Under the pieces are notes generated by a model. The model was not told where the DNA came from. It made no database searches and saw only the letters and a list, made by a program, of their open reading frames with translations. Below, in pieces: positions 11,545 through 22,272 of a DNA stretch of 64,000 bases; position 1 is the first letter of the stretch; every line of letters starts with the position of its first letter. The DNA is from Eucalyptus grandis (lineage: Eukaryota; Streptophyta; Magnoliopsida; Myrtales; Myrtaceae): positions 1,736,001 through 1,800,000 of the forward strand of contig NC_052620.1 in NCBI RefSeq assembly GCF_016545825.1. The letters are read 5' to 3'. The position numbers and the translations under genes are program-made.

Positions 11545-12460
11545 ATGAAGGATATTCTGCAAGCATTGGCCAATATAGGAAATTTGATGGAAAGACAAGC
11601 ACAACAACAACAACCGAGAGCAGAGCATCGTACTCAAGGATTGGTGGAACAATTCTTGAAATTGAAGCTACCCAATTTCACTGAAATGGGGAGTCCTGAA
11701 GAGGTGGAGCAATGGATCGATGGAATAGAAAGAATTTTTTGGTTGTTGAATTGCAACAACACGGAAAGGATAACCTTGGCAGAGTACCAATTAGAGGAAA
11801 ATGCCAAGTATTGGTGGAGAGCTTCTAGAGATACAATCTTTCCACCTGGTACTACCGTAAATTGGGATGAGTTTGTTAGAGCTTTTAATAGAAAGCATTT
11901 CTCTGACTGTGCCCGGGATAAGAAGATAACATAATTTGTCCAACTAGAACAAGGAGAACTGACGGTGGACCAATATGAAGAAAAATTCTCTGAACTATCT
12001 ACGTATGCTCCTAGATTGATAGAAGACCAAGAAGAAAAAGCTAAAAGATTTTTGAAGGGTCTGAGGATGGATATTAGGAGACAACTGGTGCCCGTGAATA
12101 TAAGAGACTATACTGAAATTTATGAAAGGGCCTAGCTTGTGGAGCAGGAAGTAATGAGGGAGTGAATGGAGTTAGGGCAGCAATTGACACTAAGTGATAG
12201 ACGACGGGGCAAGAGACCTTATCCAATCCGAGAGTTGCCTTGGGACTCTAAGAAAAAGCGAAATTTCAAAAATTTTGGAAAGACCAAGAGTGGTCAGGCT
12301 CCAGGAAAGGTGCCATATCAAAATAATGTTTGTCAAATATGTGGTAGACAACATGAGCCAGGACCCTATCTCAATCACTAGAGGTGTTTTGGGTGTGGAC
12401 AGAGAGGTCACTTTAGAAGAGACTATCCGTAAGGAGAATTGTAGTTGAATGTTAACCTGG
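11545..12460 (+). pseudogene. gag: G1 gag (Ty3/gypsy), decayed
   Basis: It starts MKDILQALANIGNLMERQAQ. The retrotransposon gag domain follows (LKLPNFTEMGSPEEVEQWID, then AKYWWRASRD, WDEFVRAFNRKHFS). The frame stops at 11932-11934, continues as QLEQGELTVDQYEEKFSELS, and stops again near 12133 and 12163. Two zinc-knuckle-like sites end it, near 12328 (CQICGRQHEPGPY) and near 12383 (CFGCGQRGHFRRDY). In both, the last Cys is Tyr, so nucleic-acid binding would be lost. Confidence 0.8.
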
Positions 12461-12584
12461 TGTGACAAGCGCAACAACGTGTAGGTCGACCACCTCCATA
12501 AGGGAAATCACAGAGACCACCAGCATATGGAATGGTGTACGCGATCACCCAAGAGGAAGCGGAAGCTTCCAAAAACGTATCTCA

Positions 12585-12870
12585 GGTACGATTTCTATAA
12601 ATGACAAGAAGGCATATACATTATTTGACACGGGTGCTATGTATTCATTTGTGTTTGAGAGATATAGATGACTGGGAGAAATAGGAACCAAATCTCTGGA
12701 TATACCTCTTTGTATTTCTACACCGTTGAAAGACATGGTGTTGTCCATGTAAGTATGTGAGAAATGTAAAATATCTATAGGTGGACAAGACCAAGAAATA
12801 GACCTAGTAGTAATGATTATGTATGAATTTGACGTCATCATAGGAATGGATTGGCTTTGTAAACAATAGG
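12585..12870 (+). pseudogene. G1 aspartic protease, decayed
   Basis: The active-site motif reads FDTGAMYSFV near 12625-12655 (family DTGA/DSGA). The downstream flap and second strand are recognisable as VVMIMYEFDVIIGMDWL near 12808-12855. Stops lie at 12669 and near 12750. It would process Gag-Pol in the particle; it is not functional here. Confidence 0.7.
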
Positions 12871-13039
12871 CTAGGGTGGACTGTTACAAAAAGATGATTC
12901 AGTTCAATCCACCTAGTCGACCTAGTTTTCAATTTTACGGGGATTAGACAAGCCCATCAATAGCTCTTATTTCGATGATAGAGGAACACACACTTCTTGA
13001 TGAAGGATGTTAAGGATACCTAGTGGTAGTAAAGGACCA

Positions 13040-14440
13040 TGTGAAGGAGGAAGCCAAACTCGACGAAATTCGAGTGGTCTAGGAATTTCCGGATGTGTTT
13101 CCTGAAGAACTGCCTGGACTACCACCGGAATGGGAAATTGAGTTCGAAATCGAACTAATGACTGGAATGGAACTGATATCAAAAGCCCAGTATAGGATGG
13201 CTTTGGCAAAACTAAAAGAATTGAAGGTACAACTACAAGAATTACTCGATAGGGGATTCATTAGGCCAAGTGCATCCCCGTGGGGTGCACCAGTCTTGTT
13301 TGTAAAAAAGAAGGATGGGTCGATGCGCCTGTGCATTGACTATAGGCAATTGAATTAGGTGACCATTAAGAATAAATATTCATTGCCTAGAATTGATGAT
13401 TTATTTGACCAGTTGCAAGGGAGTTCAGTCTTTTCTAAAATGGACTTGAGGTCAGGATATCATCAGCTAAGAATTAAGAAGGAAGACGTTCCTAAGATTG
13501 CCTTTAGGACTCGCTATAGGCATTATGAGTTCCTAGTTATGCCCTTTGGATTGACAAATGCCTCAGCAGCATTCATGAATCTAATGAATAGGGTATTCAA
13601 ACCCTATTTAGATCAGTTTGTAATTGTCTTCATTGATGATATTCTAATCTACTCCAAGGGACCCGAGGAACATGCTCAACATCTGAGCATAATATTGCAA
13701 ACCCTTAGAGACCATAAATTGTATGCCAAATTCAGTAAGTGTGAATTTTAGCTAGACTAGATAATATTTCTAGAACATGTGGTATCGGGAGAAGGAATCT
13801 TGGTGGACCTAGCAAAGGTTGAGATGGTAGTGAATTGGCTAAGACCGACAACACTAACTGAATTACGGAGTTTCTTAGGATTTGCAGGTTACTATAAGAG
13901 GTTTATAGAAGGGTTCTCATGACTTGCAGGCCCATTGACACAATTGACTTGGAAAAATGTGAAATTTGAATGGAGTGGTGAATGTGAAAGGAGTTTTCAG
14001 GAACTCAAGAGGAGATTGACCGCGGCTCCAATCCTAACTATTTCGTCTGGATTTGATGGATTTAGTATATAGTGATGCTTCTCACAAAAGATTAGGATGT
14101 GTCTTGATTTAGTACGGTAAAGTCATAGCCTATGCATCGAGACAATTGAGACCCTACGAGTTGAATTACCCAACTCATGACTTAGAATTGGCAGCTATAA
14201 TCTTCGCATTGAAAATATGGTGGCATTATCTATATGGAGAGAAATTTGAAATTTATACAGATCACAAAAGTTTGAAGTACTTATTCTCTCAAAAGGAATT
14301 GAATATGAGGTAGAGAAGGTGGATGGAACTGCTAAAGGATTACGACTGCGAGATATTGTACCATCCAAGAAAGGCAAATAAGGTGGCAGATGCTCTCAGT
14401 CATAAGTCGATCATGGATATGGCAAGTGTAAGGGTAACAG
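13040..14440 (+). pseudogene. pol: G1 reverse transcriptase and RNase H, decayed
   Basis: RT begins with [17 protein letters not shown]. It then has [62 protein letters not shown] and the catalytic [10 protein letters not shown] near 13630. The RNase H part has YSDASHKRLG near 14068 and [16 protein letters not shown] near 14250, ending ANKVADALSHKS. In-frame stops replace residues at 13356, 13748, 13920, 14107 and 14311. Most can be explained by C-to-T or G-to-A changes (CAG, CGA or TGG to a stop). Confidence 0.85.
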
Positions 14441-14599
14441 AATGGAACCTGTTAGAAACGATAGCAAATTCAGAGTTCAAATTGGAAATAGACCATCTCA
14501 CAGGTCTATTAACTACATTGAGGATTGAACCGGAAATTATTTGGAAAGTTAGAACTCTACAACAGTCTGACCTGGAAATCGTGAAATCGTGAGACGAAG

Positions 14600-15214
14600 T
14601 ATTGTCAGGAAAAAGATTAGAATTCCAAGTTTATGAGGATGGAATAGTGAGATACCAAGGACGATTATGTGTCCCCAACAATGAAGAAATAAGAAGGGAA
14701 ATTCTGTCAGAAGCACATAGGAGCAACTATAGTATCCACCCTGATAGTATAAAGATGTATCGGAATCTATGTCAACAGTACTAGTGGAATGGCATGAAAA
14801 CAGATATTGCTAAACACGTTTCTCAGTGTTTAACATGCCAACAAGTGAAGGCGGAACATCGTAAGCCTGCAAGACTATTAAGACCATTGGATATACCAAA
14901 GTGGAAATGGGAGCACGTAACGATGGATTTCGTGCAAGGATTACCAAGGATGCCAAGTGGTCATGACTCCATCTGGGTGATAGTAGATCGCTTGACTAAA
15001 TCTGCTCATTTCCTAATAGTTCGTATAGATTATCCAATGGATAAGTATGCCGAAATATATGTAAGCCAAGTAGTACGCTTACATGGTGTTCCTGTAACCA
15101 TCACGTCAGATGGAGACTCGAGGTTTACCTCGAACTTTTGGTGAAGTCTCCAAACCACCTTAGGGACCAAACTCCAGTTTATTACTACTTTTCATCCGTA
15201 GATGGATGGACAAA
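14600..15214 (+). pseudogene. pol: G1 integrase, N-terminal and core part
   Basis: The HHCC zinc-binding domain is visible: H in EAHRSNYSIHPD, then CLTCQQVKAEHRKPA. The core has HVTMDFVQGLPRMPSGHDSI with the first Asp and TITSDGDSRFTSNFW with the second. The frame then meets stops at 15142 and 15199 and is cut just after MDGQTE by N6. The catalytic Glu region lies on the other side of N6. Confidence 0.8.
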
Positions 15215-15602
15215 CAGAGTGTCACACCTCAAACCCCGGGTATGTGCACATTCCTCAGCGGTCAAATAAAAATGCAACGTCCCAGAACGCGTCGCCAACC
15301 CATTATTTTTATCTTTCAATTAAACGCATGCGGAAGCTAATTAAATAAACCCCGGCCAACAACCAAACATAGGAATAGTAATACACAGCAAACATTGCCG
15401 AAAACAATGTATTCATTTATCAATTGTTAACCCTAAGATGTTTAATGCTTACAAGCCTTTCCATGGCCACTTCCTATCAACCCTCTCAAAAACCTCTAAG
15501 GATTAAGGTTCAACCTAAACTTCACTAGCAACAAGGCCAGCCAAAGGGTGTCGCATCTCATGCCCACCACATTCGCACTTAGCAAAACTACACGCTACGG
15601 CC

Positions 15603-16285
15603 CTGAAAAATGTTAACCACAACAAGGTGAGATAATTCTCAGTGAGTCAAAACCCTAAACCTTGATTAGGATGCAAACTCACCTCAAAGATACTCCAAGC
15701 ACACACCATACAAAACTCACCTCACCTCGGTGCATACCTGCATATTAGCTCAACACACATGCTATTATCAATGCAGCAATCGTAATTTAATAATCGGTTC
15801 ACTCTTCAAACATTCACATGGGTTCCAATTATAAGGTAAAATCGCTATGACACGTCCCCTACCATGCCACATAATTTTGCCACATAATCAAGCGCAACAA
15901 TCACAACCATTCAGGTGTGTTTTGATTATTACGACCCAACGGCCACGGCCAACTCAGTAGTCGGTGGTCATCCGGCGTAATTGGGCGTCGTCCCGCTCCG
16001 TCGAGCACGGCATCATCCTGCATATTCATACGCATCTAGATGGCATTCCAATAAGAAGCATAGGCCTGGCCTCCACCGCATACGGCTTCCATTGATGTGG
16101 GGCATCCGAACTTAATCATGCATTGTCCCACATATTCATACGCATCAGGATGGGTTAATTACCTCGCATATTCATACGCATCAGGGTATTTAGGTGATCA
16201 CATGAACACACTATCACTCACACCCATTGTTCTCTTTCTCATTAGCCAAGAACACCAAAATCCATTTTCAAATAATAAACCTTGT

Positions 16286-16356
<71 letters not shown>

Positions 16357-17394
16357 AAAGCTTTCTGAAAATAAATTTGTAGGTGCTTGTGTACTCAAAA
16401 TTAATCCGTCAAACTTTGCATGCACCTAGTTTAAAACCGTATCGTTCTATCGAGCAAATGAGATTTGGTGTCCAAACGCGACACCTAATTTTTCTTCCAT
16501 TTAAATGCCAATAAAACCATCTTTTGCAATAATAATGGATAATTATCACAAAACAACCAATCACATAATATTGCACGTGCAGCACTCACATTTACACATA
16601 AGTTCTCATCATGCTAAAGCTCAAACAAATCACAAAATCTACAATTTCTAGCAAGCAAGACACTAAGAACAACCACAAAACCACAACCAGCCCTAATCGG
16701 CAGAAACTAGGTCCATTTGCGCATCTCCAAGTTTAATTCTAGAAACATAACCAAACGAGTTTAGAAAATTCTCAAATTTAAATATGTTATAAAGGACACT
16801 TAAAAGAACACTTTCATAAGACACCTTGACCCATATCTTTCTAGAATAAGAGCAATAAATTGCCCAAACCGTTACCAAAACTATGTCCGCTTCCAGAAAT
16901 TTTATTTTCCAAAATCAGTTTGGTTTGAGGTCCAAAACTTGTACGTTTGCTCTAAAATTTGACTATGTTAAACTTCAAGATGTGGTGAAAACTTTGTGAA
17001 GGAATTTTTCGAAATTCGAACCGTAAGAGTTGATAAAAATCCTTTAAACACCAAAACGTCACTAGTTCCAGCACAAACCGAGATTCTGCTTTGCATGCAA
17101 CAAAGCTAAAATATTGTTCTCTTAAATCCATAAAATCTTGAGTAAAATATATGTCATAAATGAAGATGTCTAGAATATTTTTCAAGAAGAAAGTAACCTC
17201 AAAATCGTAGTACATTTTAACCCACAAAAATAGCAAATAGCAAAGGTCCAGTAAGCTACTCTGAAGAGAAATCCAGTAAACCAACTTAATTAACACTAAT
17301 CCATATTAGCACTAATCTAAAAATTATTAGTACTAATCTAAACACCCTTTTAGCGCAATTAACATCCTAATCAAAGATTAGGGAGTTAACTCAC
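15603..17394 (-). promoter_or_regulatory. Putative LTR-internal intron in N6
   Basis: On the minus strand the donor is ATTCC|GTGAGTTAAC and the acceptor TTAACATTTTTCAG, 1792 nt apart. The hairpin TGAGA-ATTA-TCTCA precedes the acceptor (plus coordinates about 15628-15641). Confidence 0.45.
16288..16351. repeat. (CT)n microsatellite in N6
   Basis: An uninterrupted CT run of about 64 bp. Its apparent open frames (Ser-Leu or Arg-Glu repeats) are artefacts of the repeat. Confidence 0.95.
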
Positions 17395-18733
17395 GGAATT
17401 CGGCGACGACGGCAACATGATAGTGGCGAAAACTCTAGGCAACTGCGTCTCAATTAGAGGCTTGATGGAGGCAGTTGCGACCCTACGAACTCTTAGCCAA
17501 ACGGGGGATAGCTTGGCTGGATGGCTGGATGTTGGACATGGAGGAGCTGGCTGTTCGGTGGGCTGAGGTCACTAGACGTCGGTGCCGAGGCTATTGTGGT
17601 TGGGTGGTGCTGTTGGTGGTGGAGGTGTAGCTGCTGGACACGGGGGCTGTTCTGGCGGTGGTGATGAGGGCTGGACGGGTGGCTATGCGTGGAGATGTTG
17701 GTGGGTTGGATGAGGAGGTAGGGTGCCAGTAGGCGTGGAGGTTGGATGGTGCAACAACAACAAAATCTAAAGAGGACAGAATTAAAAACCAGGGGTTTGG
17801 CGGTAGGGAAGAAAATAACTTGGGAAGGGGGCTACTTGGGTTGGTGTGAGGAAGAAAATGAGTGAGAGGGAAGAAAAGAAAAAGAAATGAAGAGGAAGGG
17901 AAGAAGAAAGGTGGTCGGCAGTAAGGGGGAATTCACACATGTATGAGGGAAAGGGAGAGGAAAGAGAGGGAAAGAAGCCAAAATATCAAACACTCATGAC
18001 CATGGCCTCAAAAGTCTTTAGCCTTCAAAGTCAATTGCTCCTCCAATCCAAATTTAGCTTCAATTTCCTCCAAATAAACCATTTTGGAGGTAGAAAAATC
18101 CCATATTTCAGCCATCCGAATTTCCCTTTCATTTTCTTTTTGTTTGAAAATCGATTTTCTGCAAAATTCCAGACTCGTCGAAATTTTTCCGAAAGATGAG
18201 ACGGTGTCCTATAAATGAATCGTGACAAACTCGAATGTTCGATTCTCGAAACCGAATTCAATTTCATGGTTAAAATCGACCAAACACGATTTTAGTATGA
18301 CTTAACATATTGGGTAACTTTTAGAGATTTTAGTGCGTTTGACCCATGGTTGATAATTTTCAATCCACGTTTGTGCATCTCCGAATCGTAGACGAATTTC
18401 GATTATCATAAAAATCATGAGGTTTCAATTACGTGTCCCATCTATAATATTGATAGAAAATCAAGTTATTGTCGTTCGATGCGAATATTGCAATCGTGCG
18501 GAACCGCCCGCAATTCGACTATGCAATTCTATTGAATCGATTTATATCCGTTCGCTATTTGATTATAGTGGTGTCGTTTTGACCCTTGCCGATTATATCC
18601 CTTAATGACCTCACATAATAGATTAGTTAACTCATGAGGGGCCAACTCCGAGTAAAATGACCATAGGCGCGTCGATGAAACAACCATTTCATATATCTGA
18701 ATCCGGGGCCAAATTTCGGGATGTCACACAGAG

Positions 18734-19470
18734 AGAGTGATCCAAATACTAGAAGACATGTTGAGAGCCTACACGATTGATTTTAAAAGAAGTTGTGATG
18801 AAAAATTACACCTAGTGGAATTTGCGTATAACAATAGTTTCCAGCAAAGTATCGGTATAGCTCCCTATGAGGCACTATATGGGTGGAGATGTAGGACCCC
18901 GGTCTGCTGGAATGAAGTGGTAGAGAAAACCGATAGGACCCGAATTGGTATAGGCTACTGGATGATGATAGACTCAAGATGGCCCAGAGTCAATAGAAAA
19001 GTTACGCAGATAAGCGTAGAAGGCCATTAGAGTTTAACGTGGGAAATCACGTATTTCTAAAGGTGTTCTTGATAAAGGGTATATCATGATTCATAATGAA
19101 GGGCAAGTTGAGCCCAAGGTTTGTTGGACCTTTCGAGATTCTTGAAAGAATAAGAGATTAGCCTATCGACTGGCATTGCCTCCTAAATTGGCAAATCTAC
19201 ATGATGTCTTCCATGTGTTGATGTTGAGGAAGTATCAGCCCGATCTTGCTCATGTACTCGATCATGAGGTCATTGAGGTGGATGAAAAAGTGAGGTACAT
19301 GGAAGAGCCGATCCAGATATTGGATGGGAAGGAGCAAGTTCTCCGGACGAAGAAAATTCCACTAGTCAAGGTGTCATGGCAATACCACGATGTGGAAGAG
19401 GCTATGTGGGGAAAGCGAAAAGGAAGTGAGGCAAAAGTACCCTCATGTTTTCGATGAGACGTAAGAGGAG
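18734..19470 (+). pseudogene. pol: G1 integrase C-terminus and chromodomain-like tail
   Basis: It resumes directly after N6 with RVIQILEDMLRAYTIDF, the region of the catalytic Glu, then VEFAYNNSFQQSIGIAPYEA and LYGWRCRTPVCW. The GPFEILERI block near 19125 has a stop. The tail reads LHDVFHVLMLRKYQPDLAHV, then RYMEEPIQILD and IPLVKVSWQYHDVEEAMW, a chromodomain-like end as in Tekay chromoviruses. That domain guides integration to heterochromatin in this group. This copy is broken by stops and shifts. Confidence 0.8.
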
Positions 19471-19489
19471 CTCAATTTCGAGGACGAAA

Positions 19490-19509
19490 TTCTCTAAGGA
19501 GGGGAGAAT
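19490..19509 (+). other. G1 polypurine tract
   Basis: The purine-rich stretch CTAAGGAGGGGAGAAT abuts the TG of the 3' LTR. It is the plus-strand primer site. Confidence 0.75.
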
Positions 19510-19793
19510 TGTGATATCTGGATTTCCACTGTGTGTTGTCGTCACTTCACCTCACCACAGCTACGCTCGCCGCTCACCTTTCAAGGACCAGAGGCAAGTG
19601 GTGGTCCTGTTATTCTATATTGTGTGAGAATATCCTGCTCGTGTGTCCGAGTTAGGATTGGTGAGAATTCGGGTCCGAATGCGGTAGGCGAGTCGAAAAT
19701 TAAGTGCGTTGGACGATTGAGAGTTGGATGGATGGTCGGGCAATTGCGGATCGCCGGGGGTGTGGTAGCTGGTGCCGCATACATGTAGTTTAG
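19510..19793 (+). repeat. G1 3' LTR, left fragment
   Basis: It starts TGTGATATCTGGATTTCC and then jumps to sequence matching 5635-5899 of the 5' LTR. The U3 part (842 bp in the 5' copy) is therefore missing. It ends at ...TTTAG, where N2 enters. It keeps the donor GAG|GCAAGT at 19594. Confidence 0.8.
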
Positions 19794-22272
19794 TGTTGAC
19801 ACCTAAATTTTAGCAACCCAATTATTTATTTATTGTATTAAAAAATATGGATTAATTTTTAACCCCTAATTTTTTTTTAAAAAATTATTAATTAATTACA
19901 TATCATATAGTTTTAGGTGCATTTATTTTTTCATTTGCATTTGCATTGAGCTGGTGATAGATGGGTTTGATTTGATAGTTCTGAGCTTTAAATTTACAAA
20001 TTAGACTAAGCCGTCATTCTTTGTGCCACTTGTGTCCGGTAGCTAGCCCCGAACGCTCTGCCACCGCTTGTCCCCGTCTTTGTTCGCTGCCCTGTAGTCA
20101 AAATCGGGTACTTGCTCGCTGCGTCGACACTGCCTGCAGTCGAAGCTCGCGACGCCTCTGTCACCGTCGCTCCGCCAGCACTGATGCTTGCTACAGCTAC
20201 AATGCCGCGCCACTGCTTGTTTCCCCCATGACACCGCCGCTGTCCCGATTTGCTCGCTTGAGCACCCTGACACTAGCGGATTTGAGCCAGCCACTCCACT
20301 ACAACACGAGCCTTCCTTGCCAGCTTGACACCCTTGCTCGCCTGTAGCCGCGTCTGTTGTCGCCTTTGCCGGCCGCTGTGTCTTCGCCCGCCGATCACTA
20401 CTACAACCCGTCTATGCCCGTTGACCACTGCAGTGCTCGACACCTGCTGGACCGCCCGACGCCCTGCGTTCGCCTCTGCCGACACTCGCAATAGTCGCCC
20501 CTTGCCACGCCTCTGTCACAGCCCGGGCCGTCCCTAGTCGGACTCCATCACTCACGATCTGCCATTGCACCAGTCGAGCCCTCGTTATCCGCGACGCTTG
20601 TAGTAGCCTGCAAGCCCCTTGAACGCCGCTCTGAGCTCCCCCCTTTTGAGCGATGCCACCATAGCGACTCATTAAACGCCACCCCCTTACTGCCGAGTCC
20701 TTCTTTGCCCGCCACCGGTCCTCTCGCCGGAGCTCCGAACGGCAACCCACCACCACATCTACCCGTCCTTGAGCCACGCTAAGGCACCATTCGTTAAGTT
20801 CGATTAGGAAGTCGAAATTCGAATTAGGTAGTTTATTTTATTCTATTTTTATTTTGTTTCTTTATTTGAAATATTCCTTAGTGTATGATTAAATTCCCCA
20901 TTGCTATTTGCAATTTGAGAAGCATTGACAGTCCGATTTTTGCGTCCGAAATCCAACTTGTAATCACTTGGAAAATCGCCAATCCGATCTCATGCTCGAG
21001 ATTCGATTCATGATTTATTTAAAATTGACCAATCCGATAACATGTGCGGGATATGATTTGTCAATTTATGGATATCGATCTTATCTTGCTGGATGTGTTG
21101 TCGTGTTATTTGAATCGACTTTGTTTTCGTAAAATAAATCCAAAAAAAAAATTTGAGTTAGATTAGGTTCATTTTAGAATATTCCTTGTCTTAAGGTTAT
21201 CTTGCATATTTAGAGTAGGAATTTTATTTCAAATTTTTGAAAAAATGAAAAATCCAAAAAGGCATTCATTTAGGATGTTAGTTTTTTTAAAAATTTAAAT
21301 TGCATGTTTAATTATGTGACAATTTTAATTTCGAATCTCATAAAAAGAAAAAGAAAAGAAAATTAGAATTAGGGAATTTTTGGCACGTCATTGCATGTTA
21401 GGATAAGATTGCATGTTTTTCTAATTAATTATAAGTTTAGATAATTTCTCCTAGATAGATTGCATTTTGGGATTACTTGGTTAAGATAAGGTTCTAGTTT
21501 AAATTAGGATTTGGCCTAACCCAATTCTTAATATAAGTTTGATAGAATCTTAATCTAGTTAGATACTTTTTGCATTTTTCTAATTTCGAGTTTCATAAAA
21601 AATACCAAAAAATTGTTTTTTTTAAAGAATAAATCAATTTCATCCCTTAGAATAGACTACATGCTTAGGTCATGTCGCCATGTCATATCATTTCATGTTA
21701 GATTAATAGCATGCATTGCATAAAACATGATTTTCATTAAATAAGTGAAAACAAACAAAAAAAGTAATTGTATGTTAATTAGAAATCATATCTAAAACCG
21801 TTGATGTGAATTCTAATTTAATATTGCAGATGCTTTCGTTGTTATGGGGTAAGTCTTGCAATTTATTCACTACTTTATTTGGATGTTAAATTGGTGGTTT
21901 GCGCACCCGCATGATCACTTCACATGTTAGAGAGGTAAATTAGAATCAATTCAGGCTGCCTACAAAATGTTTTTTCAAAATAAAATAGAAAGGTACCGAA
22001 AGGGCGTTAGTGAAAGCGAGCGTAATCAAGTCGTCGAATTCATAAATCTCTGGTTTGTAGGAATAAAGTAAATATCCCATTACTTTACTTGGGTTCCTAA
22101 TTGACTCACAGAAAATAGATTAGTGGCGACTCCTAATTAAAAATCAATCGCATGTTAAGAGCTGGAACTAAGTCACGAATTGGTATGGGCTTGGGAGAGC
22201 CGGAGCTAAGTTTAGACTTAGTAATCTATTAGCCAAATCTTAGATGGTTCACCCGAAAATTTGATCGCGACA
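19794..22272 (+). repeat. N2 LTR1
   Basis: About 2.48 kb. Compared with LTR2 it lacks about 650 bp between about 20005 and 20035, which in LTR2 contains a TATA box and leader start. A C/G-rich block at 20035-20780 gives long frames on several strands that look compositional rather than coding. The 3' half is AT-rich and collinear with 40185-41607. Confidence 0.8.

Larger units (their letters stand above)
15220..18728 (-). mobile_element. N6: solo LTR (3.5 kb) in the G1 integrase
   Basis: It is flanked by CAGAG on both sides (15215-15219 and 18729-18733) and has ends TGTCACACC...GGGATGTCACA. On the minus strand it is collinear with N5. It has no internal genes. Its putative intron runs on the minus strand from GTGAGTTAAC at 17394 to TTTTTCAG at 15603. 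It contains a long (CT)n run at about 16288-16351. Confidence 0.85.

Noticed and set aside
16097..16429. ORFs through (CT)n giving Ser-Leu or Arg-Glu repeats
   Set aside because: Produced by the microsatellite; the same happens at 39128-39423, 57094-57393 and 29640-29900.
20021..20777. Overlapping long open frames in the C/G-rich block of N2 LTR1 (and the copy at 27980-28650)
   Set aside because: Frames are open on several strands at once, rich in Arg, Ser, Ala and Pro, not conserved between the two LTR copies, and have no domain. They reflect base composition.
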